Positions 37,714 through 46,015 of a stretch of DNA of 64,000 nucleotides are shown here, piece after piece (positions within the stretch are counted from its first letter, which is position 1; each line of letters starts with the position of its first letter). Below the pieces are notes generated by a model. It saw only the letters and a program-made list of their open reading frames with translations, was not told where the DNA came from and searched no databases. Source of the DNA: Elusimicrobiota bacterium (GTDB taxonomy: Bacteria > Elusimicrobiota > Elusimicrobia > UBA1565). Made by a program: the position numbers and the translations under genes. The stretch lies in assembly GCA_016218495.1 (NCBI GenBank), contig JACRDU010000009.1, forward strand, positions 1 to 64,000, written 5' to 3'.

Positions 37714-39506
37714 CGGTGTCAGTCTTTCAGACCCTTAGACCTCCCACGGGTCTAAAGGTCCAAACGACTGACACCAGGGCTCCGCGGTGGGCTTTGGGGC
37801 TGCCTTGGGTGGTGCTCGCGGGGCTCATCGGGCTGGTCGGGCTGGATTGGGCCCGCCAGGGCGGGGGGGACAAGACCGCCATCGACCCGGTCTGCGCGAT
37901 GGAGGTGCGCCACGGCGTGGCGGACAGCGTGCTGCACGAGGGCCGGCGCTTCTATTTCTGCTCTTCTTACTGCAAGGACGCATTCGAGAAGGCGCCGGAG
38001 GCCTACCGCCCCGCGGACGCCCCGGCGGAGCATACGATGCGCGGCATCCCGACCTGGATGTACCAGGCGGGGGTCGGCTTCATCATCGTCCTTTCCTTCG
38101 GCCTCTTCGAACTGCTCGGCCGCCGGAGCGGGCGCGCTCTGGAGGCGCGCTTCGATTTGACCCGCCTCCCGGGGGTGCGCGCCGCGCTCAAGTCCCCGCT
38201 GATGCCGGCCCTGCCGCGCGCCGTGCTGGCCGCGCTCTTCCTCGCCGTCGTCGCCGCCGGCCTCTTCGGCGACCAGAACCCGGCGATGAACATCGCGCCC
38301 TTGTTGACCTGGACGGTCTGGTGGGCGGGGCTCATCTTCCTCATCCTCTTCGCCGGCAAGGCCTGGTGCACGGTCTGCCCATGGGACGCCGTGGCTTCGG
38401 CCACCGCGCGCTTCGAGCGCCTCAAGCTGCCTTGGCCGCGCGCGGCGCGCAACATCTGGCCCGCCGTGGCGCTCTTCCTGGCTCTGACCTGGGTGGAGCT
38501 CGGCGCGGGAATCACCCTCATCCCGCGCGCCACGGCCTGGGTGGCGCTGGCCATGCTGGCCATGGCCGTCGTCTCCGCCGTCCTCTTCGAACGCAAGTCC
38601 TTCTGCCGCTACGGCTGCCTGGTCGGACGGGTCTCGGGGCTGTACGCGATGTTCTCCAGCCTCGAGGTCCGCGCGGCCGACGCCGGCACCTGCGCCGCCT
38701 GCCGGACCCAGGACTGCTACCGCGGCAACGCGAAGGCGGACGGCTGCCCGACCTTCGAGTTCCCGCGCTCGATGAGCCTCAACACCTACTGCATCCTCTG
38801 CGCCGACTGCTTCAAGACCTGTCCCCACGACAACATGGCGCTGCGCCTCAGGCCTTGGGGCGCGGACCTGGCGGTGGAGGGGAAGCCCCGGGCCGACGAG
38901 GCCTGGCTGGCCCTGGTCCTGCTGGCGATGACCGGCTTCCACGGGCTGACGATGACCCCTTCGTGGCCGCGCTGGGTGGCCGGCCTGCAGGAGTCTTGGG
39001 GAGTCGGGTATTGGACGTCCTTCAGCCTGCTGATGACCCTGATGCTGGGGCTGCCCGCCGCCCTCTACGCCGTGCTGGTGAAGGCGGCGCTGGCGCGCAC
39101 GCCGGGCGCCAGCTACGGCGGCGTCTTCGTGCGCTACGCCTACGCCCTGCTCCCCATCGCCCTCTTCTACCATCTGGCCCACAACGCCGAGCATTTCCTG
39201 ATGGAGGGACCGAAGCTGCTGCGCCTCGCCTCGGACCCTTTCGGTTGGGGCTGGAACCTCTTCGGCACGGCGGCCTGGCGTCCCGTGCCGCTGATTACGC
39301 TGGAGGGGCTCTGGGGGGTCCAGCTGGCCCTGGTCGTCCTGGGCCATGTCTACAGCCTGTGGGTCACCGAGCGGGCGGCGCGCCGCGCCTCCCCGGCGGG
39401 CGGCTTCCTGCCCCAGCTCCCGATGGTCACGGCGATGGTCGCCTTCAGCGTCTTCAGCCTGTGGCTCCTGCGCCAGCCGATGCAGATGCGGGTTTCGGGG
39501 ATGTGA
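37710..39506 (+). CDS. YHS-domain plus NosR/CcoG-like polyferredoxin membrane protein
   Basis: A 598-residue membrane protein. After a first helix (about residues 29-46) comes a periplasmic YHS domain (about 58-100: DPVCAMEV, FYFCSSYC) likely to bind a metal such as copper. The remainder has many helices with NosR/CcoG-type motifs (WCTVCPWDA, FCRYGCLVGR) and two cysteine clusters (CAACRTQDC, CILCADCFKTCPHD). The first 20 residues are encoded by a large palindrome (37715-37775), so the present N-terminus is probably new. It overlaps its neighbours. Likely roles are quinol-linked electron transfer or metal handling for the reductase. Confidence 0.75.
   Translation: MTVSVFQTLRPPTGLKVQTTDTRAPRWALGLPWVVLAGLIGLVGLDWARQGGGDKTAIDPVCAMEVRHGVADSVLHEGRRFYFCSSYCKDAFEKAPEAYRPADAPAEHTMRGIPTWMYQAGVGFIIVLSFGLFELLGRRSGRALEARFDLTRLPGVRAALKSPLMPALPRAVLAALFLAVVAAGLFGDQNPAMNIAPLLTWTVWWAGLIFLILFAGKAWCTVCPWDAVASATARFERLKLPWPRAARNIWPAVALFLALTWVELGAGITLIPRATAWVALAMLAMAVVSAVLFERKSFCRYGCLVGRVSGLYAMFSSLEVRAADAGTCAACRTQDCYRGNAKADGCPTFEFPRSMSLNTYCILCADCFKTCPHDNMALRLRPWGADLAVEGKPRADEAWLALVLLAMTGFHGLTMTPSWPRWVAGLQESWGVGYWTSFSLLMTLMLGLPAALYAVLVKAALARTPGASYGGVFVRYAYALLPIALFYHLAHNAEHFLMEGPKLLRLASDPFGWGWNLFGTAAWRPVPLITLEGLWGVQLALVVLGHVYSLWVTERAARRASPAGGFLPQLPMVTAMVAFSVFSLWLLRQPMQMRVSGM
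37715..37775. repeat. 61-bp REP-like palindrome inserted at a gene start
   Basis: The ends GGTGTCAGTC (37715-37724) and GACTGACACC (37766-37775) are perfectly complementary, and inner arms (AGACCCTTAGACC against GGGTCTAAAGGTC) pair with one bulge around a TCCCAC loop. Its composition differs from the surrounding coding DNA. It resembles repetitive extragenic palindromes spread by REP-associated transposases. Here it sits within codons 2-22 of the YHS gene and keeps the frame open. Confidence 0.75.
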
Positions 39507-40123
39507 TGGACAAGCCCATCAAGCGCGCCGAGCTGTTCTCCACCGCCGCCCGCGAGGGGGGCAGGCTGGCGCTGGACCTGCTCGACGGCTGGGGCGAGGT
39601 CCTGACCGCGTTCAAGAAGGGGGCCCGGCCGGCCCCTCCGCTCGGGCCGAAGACCTCGGGCTGGGTGCGCCCTCCGAACTCTCTGCCGGAGGCGGCCTTC
39701 CTGGACGCCTGCACGCGCTGCGACGACTGCGTGAAGGCCTGCCCGCACTTCGTGCTGCGCAAGGCCGGCCCGGAATGCGGCCCGCGGATGCTCGGCACCC
39801 CCGTGCTCGTGCCCCGCGAGAACCCCTGCCAGCTCTGCGACGGCCTGCCCTGCGCCGAGGCCTGCGGCACCGGCGCCATCATGAAGCTCCTCCCCGGCGT
39901 CAGGCCGCGCCTCGCCCCCGCCGTCGTCGACGCCGCCCGCTGCTACATGAGCAAGGGCCAGCCCTGCGACTACTGCGTGAAGGCCTGCCCGGAGGTCCCC
40001 AAGGCCATCCGCGCCGAGAGGCCCGGCGCGCCGGCCCTCGTCGACGAGGCGGCCTGCACGGGCTGCGGGCGCTGCGTGATGATCTGCCCCACCGAAGCCG
40101 TCTCCCCAGGAGCCCCCGCGTGA
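39506..40123 (+). CDS. NapF-like polyferredoxin
   Basis: A 205-residue protein without an obvious signal peptide, carrying four cysteine clusters (CTRCDDCVKACPH, CQLCDGLPCAEACG, CDYCVKACP, CTGCGRCVMICP). Lack of a leader and the order of motifs fit NapF, a cytoplasmic ferredoxin involved in NapA maturation or electron transfer. The start overlaps the previous stop by one base (TGATG), and a GTGA overlap joins it to actA. It therefore forms the physical link between the nap-like and ACIII parts of the operon. Confidence 0.75.
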   Translation: MDKPIKRAELFSTAAREGGRLALDLLDGWGEVLTAFKKGARPAPPLGPKTSGWVRPPNSLPEAAFLDACTRCDDCVKACPHFVLRKAGPECGPRMLGTPVLVPRENPCQLCDGLPCAEACGTGAIMKLLPGVRPRLAPAVVDAARCYMSKGQPCDYCVKACPEVPKAIRAERPGAPALVDEAACTGCGRCVMICPTEAVSPGAPA

Positions 40124-41217
40124 AGCGATTCACCCTCTTCGCCGCCCTCGTCTTCCTCTCCGGCGCCGCCGGCGCCGCGGAGAAGGCCGCCGCGCCGTCC
40201 CCGTTCCAGCGCTCGGCCGCCCTGTTCCAGTCCAAGTGCGCCAAGTGCCACACGGTCGGACGGGGGGACCGGGTCGGCCCCGACCTCAAGGGGGTGACCG
40301 AGCGCCGCACGCGGGAGTGGCTGTCCGGCTTCATACGCAAGCCGGCCGATTACCTCGACAAGGACCCCGAGGCGAAGAAGCTGCTGGAGAAGTTCAACGG
40401 GGTGCGCATGGACGTGCCCGGCCTTTCCTCGGCCGACGCCGACGGCCTCATCGACTACCTGGAGACCGCCTCCGCCGGCGGAGCGGCGGGCGGGACGGAG
40501 GAGTCCGCTCTGGCCGAAGACGCCCCGGAGGAACGCATCACCTTGCCCGAGGAGGGTCGGCGGCTGTGGGTCCCCGGCCTGGCCGGCGCCTTCCTGCTAG
40601 CGGCCGGCGCCGCGCTGGCCTGGCGCACGGCCGGCGGCGGTCCCGCCGCCGTCCTGGCCGTAGCGGCGCTGGGCTCCCTCTATTGGTCGGCCGGAGGCCG
40701 GGCCCGCCACCATCTGCTCGGCGACCAGCAGGGCTACGAGCCCGCGCAGCCGGTGGCCTTCTCGCATAAGACCCATGCCGGCACGCTTGGCGTGGCCTGC
40801 CTGTACTGCCACCACGGGGCCGAGAAGAGCGACGTGGCGGGCGTGCCGTCCACCAACATCTGCATGAACTGCCACGGCGCGGTGCGCAAGGCCGCGGGGC
40901 AGGCCGGGCCGTCGCCCGAAATCGCCAAGGTCGTGGCCGCCTGGGAGAGGCGCGCCGACCCCAAGGGCCCGCGCCTCGAGTGGGTCCGCATCCATTCCCT
41001 GCCGGGCTTCGTCCATTTCAGCCATCGGGTCCATGTGAACAACGAGGTCCGCTGCCAAGAGTGCCACGGGCCGGTCCAGACGATGGAGCGCATGCGCCAG
41101 GCCAGCTCGCTGTCGATGGGCTGGTGCGTGAACTGCCATCGCCTGGCGCCCGGCGCGGCGCCCACGCATTGGAAGAGGGCCGGAGGGCCGCTGGACTGCG
41201 CGGCCTGCCACTGGTAG
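40120..41217 (+). CDS. actA: ActA: pentaheme cytochrome of alternative complex III with extra monoheme domain
   Basis: A 365-residue protein (GTG start). After a signal peptide a mono-heme cytochrome c domain appears (C40-A-K-C-H44, with a later GVRMDVPGLS as possible methionine region). Two membrane helices follow (about 148-190). The last 170 residues hold five CXXCH sites (CLYCH, CMNCH, CQECH, CVNCH, CAACH) in the ActA arrangement. Standard ActA is pentaheme with one N-terminal anchor, so the monoheme head is an addition, perhaps an ActE-like domain fused in. ActA lies on the periplasmic side of the complex and takes electrons from ActB. Confidence 0.85.
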   Translation: MKRFTLFAALVFLSGAAGAAEKAAAPSPFQRSAALFQSKCAKCHTVGRGDRVGPDLKGVTERRTREWLSGFIRKPADYLDKDPEAKKLLEKFNGVRMDVPGLSSADADGLIDYLETASAGGAAGGTEESALAEDAPEERITLPEEGRRLWVPGLAGAFLLAAGAALAWRTAGGGPAAVLAVAALGSLYWSAGGRARHHLLGDQQGYEPAQPVAFSHKTHAGTLGVACLYCHHGAEKSDVAGVPSTNICMNCHGAVRKAAGQAGPSPEIAKVVAAWERRADPKGPRLEWVRIHSLPGFVHFSHRVHVNNEVRCQECHGPVQTMERMRQASSLSMGWCVNCHRLAPGAAPTHWKRAGGPLDCAACHW

Positions 41218-41227
41218 GGGAAGAACG

Positions 41228-44128
41228 ATGAACGAGAAGAACATTGACGCCCTCGAAGCCGAACGAGACGACCTGCATCTCAGCCTGCGGCGCCGGGAGT
41301 TCATCGGCGCCCTGGGAGGGGCTTTCGCGGCGCTCTCCAGCGGCTGCGGGCTGCGCCCGCCCAAGGAGAAGATCGTCCCGGCGGCCGACCTGCCGGAAGG
41401 GGCGGTGCCCGGCCGGGCCGACTGGTACGCCACCACCTGCCAGGCCTGTCCGGCGGCCTGCGGCGCGTTGGCCAAGGTGCGCGACGGGCGACCCATCAAG
41501 CTGGAGGGCAATCCGGACCATCCGCTCTCGCGCGGAGGGCTGTGCGCCCGCGGCCAGGCGTCCGTGCTCGACCTCTACGATTCGGAGCGCTTCCGCTCGC
41601 CCCTGGCGGGAGGCAAGCCGGTCTCCTGGGCCGAGGCCGATGCCGCGGTGCTGGCCGCGCTGAAGCAGGCCGGTGCGTCGGGGCGCGCGGTGCGCGTCCT
41701 CACCGGGACCCCGGCGGGGCTGTCCGCGGCGGCGGCCCTGGAGGCCTTCCTCGCGCGCTGGGGCGCCAAGGCCGCGGTATACGACCCCGTCGGGCACGAG
41801 GCCATCCTCGAGGCGCACCGCCTGACCCACGGGCGGCGCGCGCTGCCCCGCTACCATTTCGCTCAGGCCAAGGTCCTGGTCGGCTTCGACGCGGACTTCC
41901 TCGGCGCCTGGCTCTCCCCCGTCGAATTCACCAAGGACTGGTCCCGGAACCGGGCCCCGTCGGAGGAGTTCGACCTGATGTCCTGGCACGCGCAGTTCGA
42001 GGCCAGGATGTCCCCGACCGGGGCGAACGCCGACCTGCGCGTGCCGCTGGCCCCGGAGCACGAGCGCCCCGCGGCGGCCCTCTTGGGCCGCCTCGTCGCC
42101 GACCGCACGGGCTGGTCCGGGCCCCGTCCGCCCAGGGCCTCCGTCCCCGAGCGCGCCGAACGGGCGCTACGCGACGCCGCCGACCTCCTGGCCGCGGCCA
42201 AGGGGCGGGCCCTGGTCGTCAGCGGCTCGTCGGACGTCGACACGCAGGTGCTGGTCAACTGGACCAACCACATGCTGGGCGCCTACGGCGCCACGCTGGA
42301 GCTGTCCCGCCCCGCGCTCATCGCCCAGGGCTCCCGGGCGGCGCTCTCCGCGCTGACGGCCGAGCTGGCGGCGGGCAAGGTGGGAGTGCTCGTCGTGCAC
42401 GGCGTCAATCCGGCCTACGACGGCCCGGACGCCTCCGCGTTCCGAGCCGCGGCCGCCAAGGCCGGGCTCGTAGTCTCGCTGGCGCCGCGCCGCGACGAGA
42501 CCGCGGCGCTGGCCGGCATCGTCGCCCCCGGCCATCACGCCCTCGAGTCGTGGGACGACGCCCGTCCGGGCGCGGGCGTCCATTCCCTGGTCCAGCCGGC
42601 CATGGCCCCGCTCTTCGATACCCGCTCGGCCGCGGAGAGCCTGCTGGCTTGGGCCGGGAAGCCGTCGAGTGCGCACGAGCACCTGCGCGGCGTGTGGCGC
42701 CGACAGGTCTTCTCCCGGACCAAGGCCAAGGACTTCGAGGAGTTCTGGACGGAGTCGTTGGCCCGGGGGGCCGTCACCGTCGAGGCGCCCGGCCTGGGCG
42801 AGGGGCGCTTCGACGCCGCGGCGCCGGCCCGCGTCAAGACGCCCGGGCTGAGCGCGTCCGGCTTCGCCCCGGTCTTCTTCCATTCGGTGGCGATGTTCGA
42901 CGGGAGGCAGGCGAACAACCCTCTGCTCCAGGAGCTGCCCGACCCGGTCACCAAGGCGACCTGGGGCAACTGCGCGTCGTTCGCCCCCGAGGACGCCGCC
43001 CGGCTCGGCCTCGTCGAAGGCCGGCTGGTGAGGCTTTCGGCCGGCGGGGCCTCCGCCGTCCTTCCCGCCCACGTCCAGCCCGGCCAGGCGCCGGGGACCG
43101 TGGCGGCGGCGCTGGGCTACGGCCGTACGGAGGCGGGCGCCGTGGCGGCGAACTTCCCCACCGTCAAGATGCTCCCCATCGAGAAGGAGGAGGGGGGCGG
43201 GGCGGACCTCTATGCGCTGAGCTCCGCCGCCTCCATCGCCGTCGAGGTCCTGGGCGGGATGTCGGCCTTGGCCAAGTCCCAGACCCAGGACTCCCTGACC
43301 GAGCCCTTCACGGGGAGGACGCGCGACGTGCTGCGCGAGACGAGCTATCAGGAGTTCCTGATGGACCCGCGCTCCGGGAACCCGGAGGCGGAGAAGGGGC
43401 ACAGCCTCTGGCCCGGGCACGAGTACAAGGGCCACAAGTGGGCGATGGCGGTGGACCTGAGCCTATGCACGGGCTGCTCGGCCTGCGTCGTGTCCTGCTA
43501 TGCCGAGAACAACGTCCCCATCGTCGGCAAGGCCGAGGTGCGCAAGAGCCGCGACATGGCCTGGCTGCGCGTGGACCGCTACTACTCGGGCGACCCCGAG
43601 AGCCCGGAGACGGCCTTCCAGCCGATGCTCTGCCAGCACTGCGACAACGCCCCCTGCGAGACGGTCTGCCCGGTGCTGGCCACGGTGCACTCCAGCGAGG
43701 GCCTCAACATGCAGGTCTACAACCGCTGCGTGGGCACGCGCTACTGCGCCAACAACTGCCCTTACAAGGTCCGCCGGTTCAACTGGTTCGACTACGCCCA
43801 CGAGGACGGGCTCAAGAACCTGCAGCTCAACCCCGACGTGGTCGTGCGCACGCGCGGCGTGATGGAGAAGTGCTCGTTCTGCGTGCAGCGCATCTACACG
43901 GCGAAGGCCGAAGCCAAGACGGCGGGGAGGACCCTGAAGGGTTCCGAGGTCGTCCCGGCCTGCGCCCAGAGCTGCCCGGCCGGCGCCATCGTCTTCGGCG
44001 ACCTCAACGAGGCCGGGAGCCCCGCGGCCCGGGCGGCCGAGGACCCCCGGATCTACTCGGTGCTGGCTGAGATCGGCGTCGGGCCGGCCGTCCGCTACCG
44101 GACGAAAGTCAGGAACAAGAAGGTTTAA
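41228..44128 (+). CDS. actB: ActB: iron-sulfur / molybdopterin-like subunit of alternative complex III
   Basis: A 966-residue protein with a Tat leader (LRRREFIGA). The N-terminal two thirds resemble molybdopterin oxidoreductases (TTCQACPAACGA then GLCARGQ) but in this family no molybdenum cofactor is known to be bound. The last third (from about residue 735) is a four-cluster ferredoxin domain (CTGCSACVVSCYAEN, CQHCDNAPCETVCP, CVGTRYCANNCPYKVRRFNW, CSFCVQRI). This fusion is diagnostic of ActB. It carries electrons from the quinol site in ActC to the cytochromes. Confidence 0.9.
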   Translation: MNEKNIDALEAERDDLHLSLRRREFIGALGGAFAALSSGCGLRPPKEKIVPAADLPEGAVPGRADWYATTCQACPAACGALAKVRDGRPIKLEGNPDHPLSRGGLCARGQASVLDLYDSERFRSPLAGGKPVSWAEADAAVLAALKQAGASGRAVRVLTGTPAGLSAAAALEAFLARWGAKAAVYDPVGHEAILEAHRLTHGRRALPRYHFAQAKVLVGFDADFLGAWLSPVEFTKDWSRNRAPSEEFDLMSWHAQFEARMSPTGANADLRVPLAPEHERPAAALLGRLVADRTGWSGPRPPRASVPERAERALRDAADLLAAAKGRALVVSGSSDVDTQVLVNWTNHMLGAYGATLELSRPALIAQGSRAALSALTAELAAGKVGVLVVHGVNPAYDGPDASAFRAAAAKAGLVVSLAPRRDETAALAGIVAPGHHALESWDDARPGAGVHSLVQPAMAPLFDTRSAAESLLAWAGKPSSAHEHLRGVWRRQVFSRTKAKDFEEFWTESLARGAVTVEAPGLGEGRFDAAAPARVKTPGLSASGFAPVFFHSVAMFDGRQANNPLLQELPDPVTKATWGNCASFAPEDAARLGLVEGRLVRLSAGGASAVLPAHVQPGQAPGTVAAALGYGRTEAGAVAANFPTVKMLPIEKEEGGGADLYALSSAASIAVEVLGGMSALAKSQTQDSLTEPFTGRTRDVLRETSYQEFLMDPRSGNPEAEKGHSLWPGHEYKGHKWAMAVDLSLCTGCSACVVSCYAENNVPIVGKAEVRKSRDMAWLRVDRYYSGDPESPETAFQPMLCQHCDNAPCETVCPVLATVHSSEGLNMQVYNRCVGTRYCANNCPYKVRRFNWFDYAHEDGLKNLQLNPDVVVRTRGVMEKCSFCVQRIYTAKAEAKTAGRTLKGSEVVPACAQSCPAGAIVFGDLNEAGSPAARAAEDPRIYSVLAEIGVGPAVRYRTKVRNKKV

Positions 44129-44130
44129 CC

Positions 44131-45507
44131 ATGTCCGCCACCGCCTCCGCCCTGCGTGAACCGCTCATCGACGGCGACAAGGGCTACGCCCGGGTCACCG
44201 AGGACGTCTGCCGCATCGCCGAGGGGACGCCCGCCCCGTCGTGGTACGCGGGCCTCGCCCTGTCGAGCGCAGCGCTCCTGACGGGCGTCGTGCTCGTCGT
44301 CCACCAGATCTGGACGGGCATCGGCGTCTGGGGCCTGAACAAGACCGTGGGCTGGTCCTGGGACATCACGAACTTCGTCTTCTGGGTGGGCATCGGGCAC
44401 GCCGGCACGCTGATCTCGGCCATCCTGTTCCTGTTCCGCCAGCGCTGGCGGACCTCCATCAACCGCTCCGCCGAGGCCATGACCATCTTCGCCGTCATGT
44501 GCGCCGGCATCTTCCCGCTCATCCACATGGGCCGCCCCTGGCTGGCCTACTGGGTGATGCCGTACCCGAACCCGATGGGGCCGCTGTGGGTCAACTTCCG
44601 TTCGCCGCTCCTGTGGGACGTGTTCGCCATCAGCACCTACTTCACCATCTCGGCGGTGTTCTGGTTCGTCGGGCTCATCCCCGACCTGGCCACGATGCGC
44701 GACCGGGCCAGCGGGCTGCGCAAGACCGTGCTGTCGGCGGCTAGCCTCGGCTGGGACGGCTCGCACCGCACCTGGCAGCACTACGAGATGGTCTACCTGC
44801 TCCTGGCCGGACTGGCCACTCCGCTGGTCGTCTCGGTGCACACCATCGTGTCCTTCGACTTCGCCACCTCGGTCATCCCGGGCTGGCACACGACCATCTT
44901 CCCGCCCTACTTCGTCTGCGGCGCCATCTTCTCGGGCTTCGCCATGGTGCTGACCCTGATGCTGGTGGCGCGCAAGGTGGTGCGCCTCGAGGAGTACATC
45001 ACCCCGCGCCACATCGACGCGATGTGCAAGGTCATCCTGCTGACCTCGATGATCGTCGGCCTGGCCTACGCCACCGAGCTGTTCACCTCCTGGTACAGCG
45101 CCAACCAGTACGAGCAGTTCGCCTTCCTGAACCGCATCCGCGGACCGTACCGGGGCTACTACGCGACGATGGTGTTCTGCAACGCCGTGGTGCCGCAGGT
45201 GTTCTGGTCGCAGCGCGCGCGGCGCAGCATCCCGCTGGTGTTCTGCGTGTCGCTGCTCGTGAACGTCGGCATGTGGATGGAGCGCTTCGTCATCATCACC
45301 ACCTCCATCCACCGCGACTACCTGCCCTCGAGCTGGGCGATGTACCACCCGACCTACGTGGAGGTGGGGACCTTCCTGGGCAGCTTCGGTCTTTTCTTCA
45401 CCGCGTTCCTCATCTTCTGCCGGTTCCTCCCGATGATAGCCATCAGCGAGGTCAAAGGGGTGCTCGACTATGCGAAACCCCACCATGGAGGCAAGCATGG
45501 CCACTGA
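44131..45507 (+). CDS. actC: ActC: NrfD-like quinol-oxidising membrane subunit
   Basis: A 458-residue NrfD-family protein with about ten helices. Family features visible are WDITNFVFWVGIGHAGTLISA, the HMGRPWLAYW segment and KVVRLEEYITPRHIDAM. In alternative complex III, ActC forms the main quinol-binding site and a proton path. It is three bases downstream of actB and overlaps actD by 11 bases. The sequence is full length and nothing looks broken. Confidence 0.92.
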   Translation: MSATASALREPLIDGDKGYARVTEDVCRIAEGTPAPSWYAGLALSSAALLTGVVLVVHQIWTGIGVWGLNKTVGWSWDITNFVFWVGIGHAGTLISAILFLFRQRWRTSINRSAEAMTIFAVMCAGIFPLIHMGRPWLAYWVMPYPNPMGPLWVNFRSPLLWDVFAISTYFTISAVFWFVGLIPDLATMRDRASGLRKTVLSAASLGWDGSHRTWQHYEMVYLLLAGLATPLVVSVHTIVSFDFATSVIPGWHTTIFPPYFVCGAIFSGFAMVLTLMLVARKVVRLEEYITPRHIDAMCKVILLTSMIVGLAYATELFTSWYSANQYEQFAFLNRIRGPYRGYYATMVFCNAVVPQVFWSQRARRSIPLVFCVSLLVNVGMWMERFVIITTSIHRDYLPSSWAMYHPTYVEVGTFLGSFGLFFTAFLIFCRFLPMIAISEVKGVLDYAKPHHGGKHGH

Positions 45508-46015
45508 GCTGCTCGTCGGCGCCTTCGCCACCCCCGAAGCCCTGCTGGCCGCCGCGCGCGCCGCCCGCGCCGAGGGGCTGAAGGTCCGCGACGCCTATAC
45601 CCCCTTTCCCGTCCACGGGATGGACGAGGCCTTGGGCCTGCCGCCCTCGTGGCTATCCAAGGCCTGCCTGGCCTTCGCGCTGACCGGGCTTTCCATCGCG
45701 CTGGGGTTCCAGTACTGGGTCTCGCTGTTCGACTGGCCGATGAACATCGGGGGCAAGGCCTTCAGCGCCTCGCCGGCCCTCCTGCCCATCGCCTTCGAGC
45801 TGACGGTGCTCTTCGCCGGCCTGGGAACGGTCGGGACCCTGCTCGTGTCCCGCGGGCTCCTGCCGGGCGCCAAGCCCTCGCGGGGCGGGCTCGGCGCCAC
45901 CGACGCGGCGTTCCTGCTCGCGCTGGAGGTGCCGGCGGGCGGCCCGGCGGCGCTGAAGGCGTTCCTGACGGAGCACGGCGCTTCGCGCGTCGTCGAGGCG
46001 GGGGGGGCGCGATGA
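45497..46015 (+). CDS. actD: ActD: DUF3341 membrane subunit of alternative complex III
   Basis: A 172-residue protein with two membrane helices (about residues 52-72 and 88-112) and the DUF3341 opening (LLVGAFATPEALLAAARAARAEG then YTPFPVHGMDEALGL). I chose the ATG at 45497 because GGAGG lies 6 bases ahead of it, while earlier in-frame ATGs (45470, 45485) lack a site. ActD is a small structural subunit packed against ActC. It overlaps actE by 4 bases. Confidence 0.9.
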   Translation: MATELLVGAFATPEALLAAARAARAEGLKVRDAYTPFPVHGMDEALGLPPSWLSKACLAFALTGLSIALGFQYWVSLFDWPMNIGGKAFSASPALLPIAFELTVLFAGLGTVGTLLVSRGLLPGAKPSRGGLGATDAAFLLALEVPAGGPAALKAFLTEHGASRVVEAGGAR

